64,000 nt of DNA from contig CM024168.1 in assembly GCA_013433145.1 (NCBI GenBank), positions 14,624,868 to 14,688,867 of the forward strand, written 5' to 3'. This document shows, piece by piece, positions 25,401 to 38,243 of this stretch. The notes below the pieces were generated by a model. It was not told the DNA's origin. It saw only the letters and a list, made by a program, of their open reading frames with translations, and ran no database searches. Position 1 is the first letter of the stretch. Every line of letters starts with the position of its first letter. This DNA is from Ascaris suum. Lineage: Eukaryota > Nematoda > Chromadorea > Rhabditida > Ascarididae. The translations under genes were made by a program, and so were the position numbers.

Positions 25401-28400
25401 ATATCATATTATATAGTTTTCCGATTTAGGTTATCACCATAATTATACATGTCAGTTTGATTAGCCTCTCAACTCATTGAAGCTTACATATGTAGCATTT
25501 TTTAAATTGTTAAGACTAAAGACTTGATTATGACGAAAATGTGAAGAGATTCGTTGATGAAGATGGGCATAATTCTAGAGGAATACTTTTGCACGAAGTA
25601 CGATTCCAAATTCAAGAAGTAAATCGCTAATATGAAGCATTAGTTTTGAGAGGTAATTAAATCAATCGTGAGAACTGATAGTTGCATTGTTTCTTTTTAT
25701 ATCGTTATTTTATTTCAAAAAAAACCCCCCTCTAATCTAAAGAAAAACGTTGTTATCCAGCATATGAATACTAATTTCTTCAAAAAAAAAAAGAAGTTAT
25801 TTTATTGCTGTTTTGTAATATGTTGTTTCATTCTTTAATTATTTGATAAGCTTTTTTTTTCTTTCCACTCGATGCCGTATTCATTCATATGCTATACTAT
25901 AGACATTTCAAGGTGCATGAAAAAAAATTAATGTGCGTTTTAAATCGGTTGCATCTTATAGAACTAGATTTCGTGAAACTTAACGCGAACAATTGAAGCA
26001 GTTTAAATAAGAAAATATTAACGCATATATTTTATCATTTTTGGGGGAGTTGTGAAACAAATTGTTCAGTTGAGAAGAATGCAAAAGCACGTATCGTGCC
26101 AACTCATTTCACACTCATCTCTAATTACTTCACTTCCACTTGTATATTTCATCTATATAACGCAGTCAACGTATGTATTAGTGTTCGGAGTTCACCACCA
26201 TTCACCTTGGGGGGGGGGGGGGTACCGGTTCACAGGGTCTCCCTTACAAACATTAGTACGTAGCACGGTTATGAATTGCACGAATAAGCCGGATTGCACT
26301 TATTTGCATAGCCATTTAAAAATTTTTCATTTGTGCTTAAGATCTTATTTCGTGACTTCGGCTGATCCTATTTCTTGCTTATTTGTAGGTTTTAAATTTT
26401 ATTTTTCTTTTACATACCAGTATTAATTGTTCTAATTATCTTCAGCTGTTGTATGTTTTTGAGTTTTCGAATAGATGAGGAAACACACTTCGATGTTATT
26501 TAAAATTTGCCAATGATAATCGTTCTATAGGCTGGTGAGGTGATCTATTCATTTATCGTTTCAAAAGAAAAAATAACAATAATACTGAAATATTTATAAA
26601 TCTTTACTACGATACAATATTTCCTTAATTTTCCGTTCAAAATCTAACGAATATTTGAACGTCATTTGTCGATCATTAAAATCGAGATGGCCATAATCAA
26701 ACATTTCCAAAACTTTTTGAGCTAATTAATCATCATGAAACAGTAATTTGCCTCATCGAAATTTATTGCTTATGAATGATTAAGATAAATGTGAAAATAC
26801 TTCTTTGTTACAATCGATTTGCAAATTTCATTACTTTTATTCCGACTGTAAAAGACTTCTTCTGATTCTTTACGTTACGCCATTTCCACTATGAAGTTCC
26901 TCTGTCATTGTGGAAGTGCTTACTTACTTCCGCTGAGAGCAATGTTCACTTCACTTTTTGTGCGTTCTTACTTACTTGCCGATATATACACCATTTTGGA
27001 AATATTCTTTCGTCTAGGTGCTGTTGAGCGGAATTTCTCTAACGCAGATAGTTTGCTGTGTTTTGTCCTATTTGAATATTGCTGTATTTACATATTAAAG
27101 CGATGAAAGTTCTTGCACGAAACGTATCGTAAAATCGAAATGCAAATTTCTATGTCATATTTTAATAGTTTGTTGCTTTTTTTTAAACTGTAAACAATCG
27201 CGTTTTCATTTCTTTTCGGTACTCAAGAGTTGTTTTATAATGAACGTAAATTTTCCATCGCCAAACAGTTAGGTAACATTGCTCAATTCGATAAATTTTT
27301 CATACGCATAAACGCTGTAATGGAACTTGCACTATGTTTCACTTCTATAAGGAAAAATTTCTCAGCCATTATTCCAACTATTAACACATAAATAGAAGCG
27401 ACATAGAATTCATGAACTCGTGCCAAGCCAATAAGCTGCTCCTTCAACATTTTATTTTAATTACTTATATATGCTTATTAGTGAATGTTATTAATTAATC
27501 ATAACTTATTATAAATTACATAGTAATAATGAATTGTAAAACGTTATTGAATGGCGTTCGAAAATTTCTTCGCAGTGTTATATATCAACGTCTATAATGA
27601 AGAGGCTGACATGAAATGCTGAATAAAATAGCCATTAGCTATGCCAATAAACAGCAAAGAACACAGTAATATAATATGAGAGGGAACTCATTCAGATAAA
27701 ATGAAGCATAGATAAACCTGCATGAAAAAGAAATAAAGTGAACCCTATAAAATTATGAAAATGAGAATAATACGAAAATTTTGCCGAGAGTCAATTAAAA
27801 TCCATATTAAATGAATTTTGAAATCTCAATTATTAGACGTATTTAATTCTTTGGTTTCTTAACGAGAACATTTTTCAGAGAAGCGAATCCAGGAAATAAT
27901 TTGCTTCTTCACTGGCGTATCGTTATTGGTGATCGTATTTGCGTTGCTTCTGCGTCGTTTCACACTTTCTACGTTGCCTTCGGTGATCATATCGGCATTC
28001 CTCGGTATTTTGATGGCCGATTTTCTCTCAGGATTAGTACACTGGGCGGCCGATTCATGGGGAACTGTCGACACTTTTATCGGGCGGGTTTGTTATTTGA
28101 TTGTTAAACCTAATATTGCAAATTTTTGAAAAAATTTTCACTCTTTGATTTCCTGCCAAGTTTCCTTTTTTTGCATAGAAATATATTTTGATAATTAATG
28201 CTTATCAAGAAGTACCACCGTCGTAATTGATTCCAAATTAACCGCTATAAACGCGCGTTTTACTTTTCTTTCGGTGGTTAGAGAATGTATATTTTGTTCC
28301 GCACTCCTTTAAACTCTTCAGTTCAGTTCCTGAAATAATATTTTCTTCGGATTTCTGTTCAGTGATTTCTCTTTCATTTCAATGCTCCAATGTTTCGACA

Positions 28401-31159
28401 GTAATTTTATTTTCTTGAATAACTACTAAGTGCAATATTTTAATTAATTTCGAGTGAACTTTTCTTAACAATTATACGACAAAATTAAATGATACTATTA
28501 AACGATTTTATTTAAACAGTTGGGAATGAACTAGCGTTTTAATTTCGATCCTTTTGAATATTCATTTCCATTTATTTCTTTCCAATATATGAGATAATTC
28601 GCTCGTATAGCAAGAATTTCATTTTTGACGATTCCTTTAAGTGTATTTTCCAAATTCTTCTTGGTTATATCGCATTTCGGAATACAACATCTAAATCCAT
28701 AAGATTATAGGCACAATGACCTAATTGCCAAAAAATTCTCAGGAATTGTCTCTTTATTATTGAATGAATCTGTGAATATACAGTTTCCTCAAAAAAAGGT
28801 GCATTAGTGCGTGCAAGTTTTTTTTTTAGCACATGAAAGACAAAACTCTCGATTGTCGGCACTCTATTTAGAGACAAAAAGTGAATCATAAATATTTCAA
28901 CGCTCTTTTTATGGATTATAAGTGCGATAAGATTTTGGCGCCTTTTAAATAATCTCTAATATTTATTGCTCACTTTGAATTTTATTAGACGACAAACCAT
29001 CAAAATTCCTCTCATGAATGTGAGAGAGATTTATTGTGGCAAACCAACCTGGTTGCTCAGCAGCAATAAAACTTAACAACGATATCGCATAATTACCCGA
29101 CTAACGGTAGAAAAATGTGAAATATATTCGTTCGTTTAAATCGCTAGATTTATAAGTGCTGCAGTTTACATATTTTATGCATGAGCATCGCATAAATTCA
29201 AATTTGCTAATTAAAAAAAAAAAATTAAAAGACCCAAAATGTCCTGATGGTCCTTTAATATTCGTTTAGCGGCCGAATAATTGACGAATAAATTTTGCGT
29301 CACATTCCGATCGTATTTCACTCAGAATTTCTTTTCTCTTTCCAAAATATATGAGATTATAGTGAAAATGCTTTCAAATATGCAATCGCTAAGTGCTATA
29401 AAGAAATACGCCTTCAACGAATAATTGCTGTAATTAGAATTAGCTTATGATTGCTGACTTTAATATATCATCGGGGGAATATTGCTAATGAAATGTGATG
29501 AAGTAATGTAGCTAGATGAAGAAAATGAAGAAAAACAATGATTAATTGAATAGACAATGGAGTTAATCATTCGCAAAACAACAGCATGCATATGATGTAA
29601 TAAAAAAAATCAAAATTTCATTTAAAAAATAACGCCGTAAATTCTAAATTGTCAGAGCTTTTTCGCATATGAATGAATTTGTGCTAATGATTTCTTCACC
29701 GTTGAAGCATATAATCAGGAATATTTTCTTAAAACAATTAGCACCATTTTTTTTGTTCTAATATCTTTTCTAAGAGTTTTCTATGAAGGTTCTCAAAAAT
29801 TCTGAGAAATAAAATCATTAATTAGAAAGAATATTATCGACAATTTAATTCTTTTGCAGAATTTCATTCGCTCGTTCCGAGAGCATCATGTTGATCCGAC
29901 AGCGATAACGCGACACGATTTGATCGAATGTAACGGTGACAATTTTATGTTAATTATCCCTAAACTATTGCATATTGTGCATCAGCATGCAACACTATCG
30001 TCCGATGAGCTCAATGAACTCACTACATGGCATTGGTTTTGGCTGTTACTCGCTGTTTATGTGGCACTCACAAATCAGGTGAGTAATTTTTATTGTTCCC
30101 TGTTCTCGTTGATATCCTTTTCCGTTGTTTGTGGGGAGCTTTATTGTTTTATGCTTGGTTATTGGTTGGATTCTGTTTTATGATACGACGGATAAGATAA
30201 TATTCTTTTCCATATAGTCAAACGCTTTTAGAAACCTCTCTGAGTTTTATGTAAACTGATATAGTCTTATGATAGTCAACTTCGTTCTGATTGAGACTCA
30301 GGCGGTAACCGGATTATTCTCTTGTATTAACGGTAGAATTGATAGGACTCGAGTAGTTAGATAGCGGCAGTAGCTCGGTGGATGAGGACATCTTTCCAGA
30401 AACCAGAGGATCCCAGGTTCGATTCTAGGTATCCAGACAGCATTTTCACGCTTAGTCGAACAATAATTTGAAGTTTGATTTGCTGATCTGTTCCACTGAT
30501 GTATCCAAAAATCTGAAACGCTTGCTTCTGCAGCTAGCACTCCTCATACGCGATATACAATCTGCAACTGCATGCAGGATCCAATTCACCTTCGATTTCG
30601 ACCATCCGTTTTAAAAAATGCTGGGGAACGAGCTACCGATACCATTTCTGCAAAGATTTTTGTAACCAATTAAATAGCGCGTAGCTAAATGCCTTGCAGT
30701 TTTCGCACATATTTTAAGAAGGAAGGAAATGAATGAAAAAAAGTTGAGAATAGAAGGCCATATTATTAATCAAAGAATATAAGCATCCGACGAAGACAAT
30801 TCTTCTCTGCAATATTCTATTTTCATAAGGCAATGTAATTGACATCAGGTTGTAATTATTTTCCTCTTAGAAAAAGTAACACCGGCACTTCCTTCTTGCA
30901 GATACACAAGTGGTCTCATACATATTTCGGTCTTTCTCCATGGGTGCATACACTACAACGCTGGAATGTGATATTACCAAGGCATCATCACAAACTGCAT
31001 CACATTGCACCACATGCTTGTGCATACTGTATCACTACTGGTTGGCTCAATAAGCCACTTGATGCGATACAGTTTTGGCGTGGTGCCGAATTTGTTGTGA
31101 CCACTTTGACAGGCATGAAACCACGTACCGACGATTTGAAGTGGGCGAAGACGAGATGA
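19420..31159 (+). CDS. PEDS1: Plasmanylethanolamine desaturase (PEDS1/TMEM189/Kua)
   Basis: Four exons, 19420-19591, 27879-28087, 29860-30078 and 30902-31159, join in phase (1, 0, 0) to give 285 residues; the human protein has about 270. The family introduces the vinyl-ether double bond of plasmalogens in the ER membrane. The N-terminus is acidic and cytosolic. The hallmark [16 protein letters not shown] is at about 42-57, two membrane spans lie near 64-82 and 90-111, and another near 180-197. The metal-binding histidines are all present: VHWAADSWG (H112), [15 protein letters not shown] (H136, H137, H146), IHKWSH (H202, H206) and [11 protein letters not shown] (H228-230, H233, H234, H238). 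All donors are GT and acceptors are TTTTTCAG, CTTTTGCAG and CTTCTTGCAG. The start is the first ATG of the frame and gives the family's usual soluble leader. No broken residue was found. The UEV domain fused to Kua in some human transcripts was not found downstream. Confidence 0.95.
22658..22699. repeat. GACA microsatellite forming a perfect hairpin
   Basis: TGGGTCTGTCTGT on the left (22658-22670) is the exact reverse complement of ACAGACAGACCCA on the right (22687-22699). The 16-base loop contains further CAGA units. Confidence 0.8.
23036..23047. repeat. Poly-C tract
   Basis: Twelve consecutive C. Confidence 0.9.
26209..26222. repeat. Poly-G tract
   Basis: Fourteen consecutive G. Confidence 0.9.
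28088..29859 (+). other. Second intron of PEDS1
   Basis: Very A+T-rich, with no recognised feature. The donor is GTTTGT and the acceptor CTTTTGCAG. Confidence 0.7.
30079..30901 (+). other. Third intron of PEDS1
   Basis: Donor GTGAGT, acceptor CTTCTTGCAG. It contains a tRNA-like sequence with A and B boxes, listed separately. Confidence 0.75.
30362..30436 (+). repeat. tRNA-like Pol III promoter relic (SINE or tRNA pseudogene)
   Basis: TAGCTCGGTGG (A-box-like, 30371-30381) and GGTTCGATTCT (B box, 30417-30427) lie at tRNA-like spacing. The T arm is nearly intact (CCCAG/CTAGG with one mismatch), but no convincing seven-base acceptor stem forms. That points to a tRNA-derived SINE or a decayed tRNA copy inside a PEDS1 intron. 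Confidence 0.4.
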
Positions 31160-31397
31160 GCTGATCTCCAATTATATCCCTGTTCAACAATATGGTTATT
31201 GAACGCTCGGAGAGGAATACAATTATTCCAACTCGTCTCTTGCCATAGCAAGATTCTGATCCTTAGAACAGTAAAAATTACAGCGTTCGTACAATTTGCT
31301 TGTTTTTTGGGTGTTTTCTGGTTATAAATTTGAGTGATCATATCAAGAAGTGGTGGTTTCCTTTAGAGGATGATAAAATCTACAAGGAAGCGGAAAT

Positions 31398-31403
31398 AAT
31401 AAA
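31398..31403 (+). terminator. Candidate PEDS1 polyadenylation signal
   Basis: AATAAA about 240 bases after the PEDS1 stop codon, the first canonical hexamer I saw downstream on this strand. In DNA this A+T-rich it could be coincidental. Confidence 0.3.
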
Positions 31404-31914
31404 ACTCGACTAAACGATGCCTTCGTGAAAAATCACCGAGCTATTGTGCGCCTGTAATTTAAATCAGTTCGATTTTCCTTGAATTTTCAATTTTTTTTCC
31501 TTCTAGTAATAGGAGTAATAGAGTCGTTAGCAGTACTGTACACATATATGTGCATTTATCATGTTTATGACAAGTGAATTAGATAGAAAGTGTCTGTTGA
31601 AAGCTATTATAGCTTTATCAGGAACTTCTCGAAAGGAAAGAATCCAGAAGGTATCATTTGATGAGCATCTCATCAATTCCAGTCATCATTGCTTATCTCC
31701 CTCTTTCTGTTTCTCTTTCAAAACCGCTTTAATCGAAAATGATAGTATTTTCGAGTTTTTGAACGCCAACCGTTTTTAAGCACATATAATTTTGAAAAAT
31801 CTTCCGATTCTGAACTATGCAATCACAAAGTAGAAAATCCGTTCCGAAATTCCTCATTGTTATCTAAATTAGACAATTGTAAAAAGATGAGTACCACAAT
31901 TGTCACCATTTCCA

Positions 31915-31925
31915 CCCCCCCCCCC
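31915..31925. repeat. Poly-C tract within a C/T/A-rich patch
   Basis: Eleven consecutive C at the start of a 60-base C-rich strand patch (CCACCCT, CCATCCCTCC words). Confidence 0.85.
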
Positions 31926-34900
31926 ACCCTCCACCTCTCCATCCCTCCACCCCTCCACCACCAGCTGCAATATTTTTGGACACAAGCAATGCACGTATTG
32001 CAAATATAATACATAAGGATCATTAATTAATAAAGTAAATTAGTTATTTTTATCATTTTTATGTGAATGTTTATTCTTTTTTTTTATTGCGAAGATATTT
32101 CAGTTTGTATATGTTATGTTGTTTTCGCAGTAAACAACGCATATCATTTTATGAGTTGATTACGTTTACAAAATGATCACTAGAGAAGTTCAGTGGCTGA
32201 ATAAAATTATAGCAGTTAAACAATAACTATCGCACGTAAAAGAAGAATAAAGAGATAAAAGAGCTAAAAAAGAGGAATTACTCAACAGCGTACGAAAGTC
32301 ATTACACAACGACAGACATCAACTAACATTTCATCGCTATTGCTTGAAAAGTGAATAGAATGTCGATCAATTATTTTTATTAGAGGAAGCAAAAAAACAG
32401 ATGGGAAAATAAATCGGCATCCAACAACTCTTCATTAAACACAACGAATAGAGATGCGTATTGAGAACGTTAGCGCGGTTTGCGCTTTTTAGCATCTGCG
32501 ATTAGCAAGACGTTTTTCGATTTCTGCGCCGATGAAAATTACATTCGAATCGCGGGAAAACAATTTCGCTAGAATTTTTTTTTTTTTACTTGAATGGAGC
32601 AGTTTAGGAGTTAATGATTATGATTATCAAGTTTTAAACCTTCAATGTATTTTAGGCCTCCAATTCATCGAATGCTAAACTGATAGGCGTTGATGTGATC
32701 AGATTTCCACAAAACAAAATTATTTCATTTTAGCTAGACGAAGTTTTATTTCAATTCTAAAGACTTTATTACTAAATTCCACGTCATTAAGTTATTTCTC
32801 CTACTTGCTATATTATATCCAGTTGGGTTATGCTCAGTTATTTTGAGGATAGACCTCGTGAAGATTAACTCCTCATATCTTCTCTCACTTGCCGACCTCA
32901 TTACTCATCATTTGATCTTTTATTAAAGCAGGCTTATTACTACTCTCTCTCTTTACACTAAATCTGTTGCAATTTCAAAAAACACCTATATATTATTTTA
33001 TAAAAATGTCACTATATAGTTGTATTTTGTGCAATAAAGTTACCTAAATTCTAGTGGGGCCGAATTCGGGCGTAATGATGTTGCTGAGGGCTTAGGGAAT
33101 ACAATATTCAATTTCAGTATTAGATCGCTAAAATCGACTTAAAAAATGATAGGCAAAGGAAATTAAAGCTTAATAAATGAAGCCTTTTAAAGTAAACGAG
33201 CATCCTTGCCAATTTCCTCGTCTTAATCTTTCCCATAAAACGCTTGCACAAAAAAGTACACATTACCCGAAATCATAATGTACTATGCATTGCATTGCAA
33301 AAATGCACAACTGTTCCTCGTCACATGCAATTGGTGAAAACATTAACAAAGACCTGAGCATGATACGTCCTTTAGACCCATTTCCTACCAAAGGCTGTCA
33401 CAACCAACATCGTGGATCATATGCACCGAGGTTTCTACAGAACGGCATCAATTATAACCTGACAGGAAATCGCAGGTGTCTTCATCATATTCTTTTAAAA
33501 TCGAATTGACATATATTTTTCCTGTTATCCCCAGTTTAGAAAGAGCCTAAAGCCATGCACTCCAAAGCAAAATACTAATATCTCGGAATAGCCGAATCGA
33601 AATACGAGGTGCATCGCGAACTCTTCGCTTGAAACTTAAATATGGCCGGAGACCACGGTTGCTACATCTTCGACTCGACCCCAACTTTTTTATGACCTTC
33701 GCTAATATGTCTACAGTCAACAAGTCGACAGCACAATGCGGCGATTTATCGCGTCCACCATGGCTATGCAAAACGCGATTAAAGTCCATTTTTCAACAGA
33801 TTGCCTTTTCTTCTGTTGTTATTTATCATCCACGTGAGCGTTATGAAACGGGGATGGAATTTTACAACTGAAAGCAATCACCGCCCTAAACCGGAATCAT
33901 TTCTCGAATCTTTCGGATTTGTTCGGATGTTCTTCAAACTGAAATCTAGCTAGCATTTAAAAGAATTTTTGCCTTCATTAATGACGCCTTTCTTTCTTTT
34001 CTGTGTTGCACTTTTGACGTTCATAAATTCTCCCACACAAAAGAATCAGCAATAAGTTCCCTCAAATGTTCCAAAAAAAAATGCAAATGCTGCAAACGCC
34101 AATCGAAAATTTGAGAAACCAACTGCGATAATTCAATTTAAAAAAAAAACAATAAAAATTAACTCGCATAGGTGGAAAAAACACAAAAAATTCCCAACTA
34201 AACATATTTTCCCAACCGACCAATGATACACCCCCTTTCGAGATGTTTGGCCCTTTGTTGAGGGAATTGCAAACAAAACACAATGCAATGCCCATGGTAC
34301 ATGATAATTTATTACCGCACATATACAATTAGAAATCAACAAAAACAGCAATCATATCAACGATACGAATAAACTTTTTTGTTAATCAGATGGTATGAAC
34401 GAGCTTAAGTCTCGCCTGAAAATACCACATGGTATTGAACGACCTGAAAATAAATCGTATACCACATGGTACTGTGCATCCCGCATTCCCTTTTTATAGA
34501 CAAACGCTTCAAGAGCATGAAAAAATGGAAAGGTAGAAGTTTTCTCGGATAAAGCTCAAATAAAACCAAGCAGAAATCAGCTGCCAGGTAACAGTCCTGC
34601 TACCAACTTCCTAATACGTCTCCTGGAAATTAATTGCAGGTAAAGTTTATAAAAAAAGCCGCTTTTTATGAAATAAACGAGCGACGGTAATTTTCAAAAA
34701 CAATCTTCCATGACTATAGTCCAGGAAAAGAACTCCTACGCACTGCTGCTCGCTCTTTTGATATAATCCTTCTATCATAAGCTGGACAATTAACCAGAGA
34801 TTCCTCGCTGCCAGCAAATTTCTTTGTAAATTTGCGCCACATTAATAGCGACTTTCATCTACTTGGGTGGGATTTGACCACTCCGCCGTCTACGATGTGC

Positions 34901-35819
34901 TATAAAATAAAGCCAAATGTTTAGCAAAAAAGAGGCTTGCAAGATCCCCCCTCCCTCCCTCTTCCAAACGACGAAGGCACCAAGACAAGTTCTTCCGTCA
35001 ACTCTTTCCTCACACGTCCCCTTTCCCTTTATTCCTTCCAAACCCCTCATTCCATTAAAAGAATTCAGAACTAAACGAAATCTGAGAATGCACGACTGCA
35101 TTCGTAGCTCATGCAAATGCAACTGATAAATGAAAATCTCATGTAGGGCTTCAATGCAAAACACGAAATGACCCTCCATGAAGGAAATTCCAACACAACT
35201 TCACATCAAATGCTAGATTGTAGATTCGGAAGCGCCAGCGCATTCGAATCCCCACCACTCATACGAATGAATTTCGACGTTATTTAAGGTGAACCTGAAA
35301 TCAATGTTCAGATCTCCTCCCCCTCCTCAGCTAGTTTTTATATTGCCTCATAATTCAGAAAGCTCCAACTGAAAAACGGTACAATTCAGGACGTTCGCAA
35401 TAAAAATGTGCTATTTTGCTTTGAAAATCTATCTACTTAATACTCACAAAAAAAAGAGCAGGCTCAGTTCAATTATATTTCAGCTCGCATAAATTTTCCT
35501 TTACCCGAATTATTCTCCTCGAAAAACATTCGTAAGACGTAATAACATGCAATCATATAAAAAAAGGAGAGGAGTATTCTCGAAATAAATTCACCTCAAT
35601 CAGCACATTTCGTTTCTGCACTAATTTCTCAATGTGCAATATTCTAAATATTCGTATGTGAAGGTATTTACTATTAAAAATCAAATCCCCTCCTCTCCCG
35701 TCTTCATTCTGATTGGAAACATCGCTCCGAGCAGATCACTTCAATAGTGCCGAGCAATTTGTGCACAACACATCGCCTTGAAAACATTATTTCAATAATT
35801 CGTAGAAGTAACCATCAAC

Positions 35820-38191
35820 CTAAACTGAAGACATTTTAAGCTTCTTCGTATCGGCCATCTTTTTACCGCACATTGCACATATCGCCTTCTGATATGCACA
35901 TTGCTGACAATAATGCGAACCCACTTGATGAACTTTCGTCTTACAGATACGGCATCTCCTGAACTCCTGATTGTATGGTTGAAACCTGCAAAACAAATCT
36001 TGACTCCGGCTCTTCATGTAACGGCATTTCAGCGCGTATGATGCTGTTTAAACTCATAGAAGAAGGTGAAGACTGATGTGAGACGCTTTCCAGGAGAAAA
36101 TTACAGAAGTGTTGCGCCGCTCTCGACAATAATCAAAGAAAGCAACGGTTTGTTTTTGACACTCCCCTCCCCCTCCCCCAAATAAGCTCACATATTGCAT
36201 GAGCGCTACGTTGGAATCAAACCTACCATGGAGCACAAAATCTAGTTCATGACAACTCGCGTCAAGTCACGTTAAGCTGGTGTTAAATTAAAGATAAAGC
36301 ACGGACATGCCATAGCTGGTTAACGACGCTGGTTCATCTCCCTTCCCCCCCCCCCCCCGAATAAAAAAAAACCTCGAAGAGAGCCGCTTGATTTCCTCGA
36401 GATTATACAGAGAAGAAAACGATATACGGTAGTGTCATTGCTGAACTCTGTGAGACAGTCTTGTGTCGTCTTTGAAATGTGGTTTAACAGTTCCCGAGTG
36501 CAATAAAATACACACCTGTCGTTTTTGGTTGAAAGAAGTTTATTTTCGTTGCCACCCTTCTTGATCGGACCAGCGCCTTCATTGCGGGACTTCGTTCTAT
36601 AAGGATCAATTGTTGCGATCTTACCCAATTTCGCTACGCCTGAAAATAAGCGAATATTCTAATGATCGTTTTGAACAAAAATTCAATGCGTTAAATGCAG
36701 CCAAAAAGCAAGAGAATGGCGATGACGCTGGAAAGAATGCAAAAAAAAAGTAAACTGCTCAGAAATATCCCCGACGGGAATCAAAGACTTACCCCTCCTT
36801 TACCCGTCACGAAAACTCTAATAGGATCAAAACCTTTAAGGGATAATAGATTCGTATTCATTAGCCATGTTTTCCACACTCAAATGAATTATTTCCGAAT
36901 TGTTGACGTCTGGAAACGACATTCCTTTGCCACAAAAAGCGAAAACAATTTTTCAATTGCTGCAGGTGTAACAATAACTTAAAGCGATCCTTGAAGAAAA
37001 TGCGGTTCAAAACAAAGCTTTCCATTGCAGCATTATTAATGGCTGTTGACGAATCTCTTCACTAATTTCCAGCATAACTGCAATACAGTCATATAATGAG
37101 ATGTGAATGTATTGTTGTACAAAACACTGCGCTCGTTGCATCGTTAACTCACCTACTTCATAATTGCAATAGAGAAGTAGTACATATAAATTACAAGGGA
37201 AAGAGAATCCCCTTGCTTCATCCACTTTCAAGATCAATCTCCCCCCCCCCCCCCCTCCCCTCCCCTTCCTAAACGGTTGTTTTTAGTAGCTAAACAATAA
37301 CATCATCGAATTTATACACGAAATTGCCTCACAATCAACTTTCATTATCTAAGCTTTATTGCTTTACTAGCTGTCAAAATTGCTTCATCTGTGCGACTTA
37401 GAGAACGACAAAACAAGATCGTACGCACGATAGTATGATTCATCGAACCGCAAACACAAATTTTTATACAACGATGAAAGTGCAAAATATTTGTGGAGAT
37501 GGACTTTAGTGAGTTCAACGAGACATCTCATAGAAATAGTTTTGATATCTGTAGATAACATCTGAGGAGGAAGGACGTTCACTGGGGCAAACAATAAAAA
37601 GCATAGGAGGGTTCTCAACAGAACACTGACAGGTATAAATGGATAAACGAAACAATAAACAATGAAAGAACAAATTAAAAAGGAATATGAAGGAAAGGAA
37701 ATATAAAGTACATAAGAATAAGTATAATTTCCTCCGGAAGAAAAACGTCGAACTCGAAAGGAAAAGAAGACGATGGGTGATCACCGAACAACGCGCTTAT
37801 GACCGCAGTTGAATGGGTTTGCGTTTGAATAACGAAGTTTTGTATAAAATCAGCAAATAAGGAAGAGATAAGAAACTTTCAACACCAACAGTTTCATTCA
37901 TAAACGAATAATGGATAGAATCATGCAGCATTTATTAATGAATTCTGCAAATATTTGGCCTTTAAATCCAAGAATAGGTGAGGAGAAAGGTGTAAGAAGG
38001 GAGAACGTCGCAATCCTTCAGTGTGAAGGGTCATTCGTTCGTCAACTCATCAAATCCTGACCACCAGATCTGAGTCATATGAATAGCGTTTGAATTACAT
38101 CATCAAGCGGCATCATCTAGCAATGCGACAGCAAAAAATGCTAAACGAAATTTCATGAAAAAAGGATTGACTTACATGCATCACAAACCAT
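35820..38191 (-). CDS. CRIPT: CRIPT, cysteine-rich PDZ-binding protein
   Basis: Three exons on the minus strand, 38191-38176, 36639-36516 and 35985-35820, join in phase (1, 2) to give exactly 101 residues, the length of human CRIPT. The first exon is only 16 nt and encodes MVCDA plus one base; the next begins by completing a Cys, giving MVCDACVAKLGK. Four CxxC pairs are kept: CDAC (3-6), CRIC, CQQC and CAMC. The C-terminal block (CRICKTKVHQVGSHYCQQCA, then KAICAMCGKK) is near-identical to animal CRIPT. The extreme C-terminus is SSV, so the PDZ-binding ending (TSV in human) survives with Ser for Thr. CRIPT binds PSD-95-type PDZ domains and has been linked to the minor spliceosome. Splice sites are GTAAG, GTGTG, TTTTCAG and TTTGCAG. 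Confidence 0.95.
36345..36358. repeat. Poly-C tract in a CRIPT intron
   Basis: Fourteen consecutive C in the intron between CRIPT exons 2 and 3. Confidence 0.9.
37241..37255. repeat. Poly-C tract in a CRIPT intron
   Basis: Fifteen consecutive C followed by a CTCCCC-rich stretch, in the intron between CRIPT exons 1 and 2. Confidence 0.9.
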
Positions 38192-38243
38192 TTCCGATAG
38201 CACTCGTCAAGTTTAAATTCCGGAATTTCTCGTTGAAAACAAC
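38192..38243 (-). promoter_or_regulatory. CRIPT 5' leader with upstream splice acceptor
   Basis: On the minus strand TTACCTTTCAG ends at 38244, 52 bases before the CRIPT ATG. This could be a spliced-leader trans-splice site or the end of a 5' UTR intron. No in-frame ATG intervenes. Confidence 0.4.

Larger units (their letters stand above)
19592..27878 (+). other. First intron of PEDS1 (8.3 kb)
   Basis: No nested coding exon could be supported on either strand. It contains a GACA-repeat hairpin (22658-22699), a poly-C tract (23036-23047), a poly-G tract (26209-26222) and a T-rich block near 23840-24220. Overlapping minus-strand open frames near 24526-24875 have no recognisable similarity. Confidence 0.6.
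31160..35819. other. Intergenic region between convergent PEDS1 and CRIPT
   Basis: The two genes converge here, so it should hold both 3' ends. A candidate PEDS1 polyadenylation signal AATAAA is at 31398-31403. Otherwise it holds a C-rich run (31915-31925) and a less A+T-rich patch near 33550-33870 with open frames of 80 codons on both strands, neither recognised. No other coding exon could be supported. Confidence 0.5.

Noticed and set aside
34859..35179. 106-codon minus-strand frame
   Set aside because: It arises from a C/T-rich simple patch and has no recognised motif.
31160..35819. UEV (UBE2V1-like) domain downstream of PEDS1, as in the human Kua-UEV fusion
   Set aside because: No UEV-like exon was seen, and the PEDS1 frame ends at a clear stop at the family's usual C-terminus.
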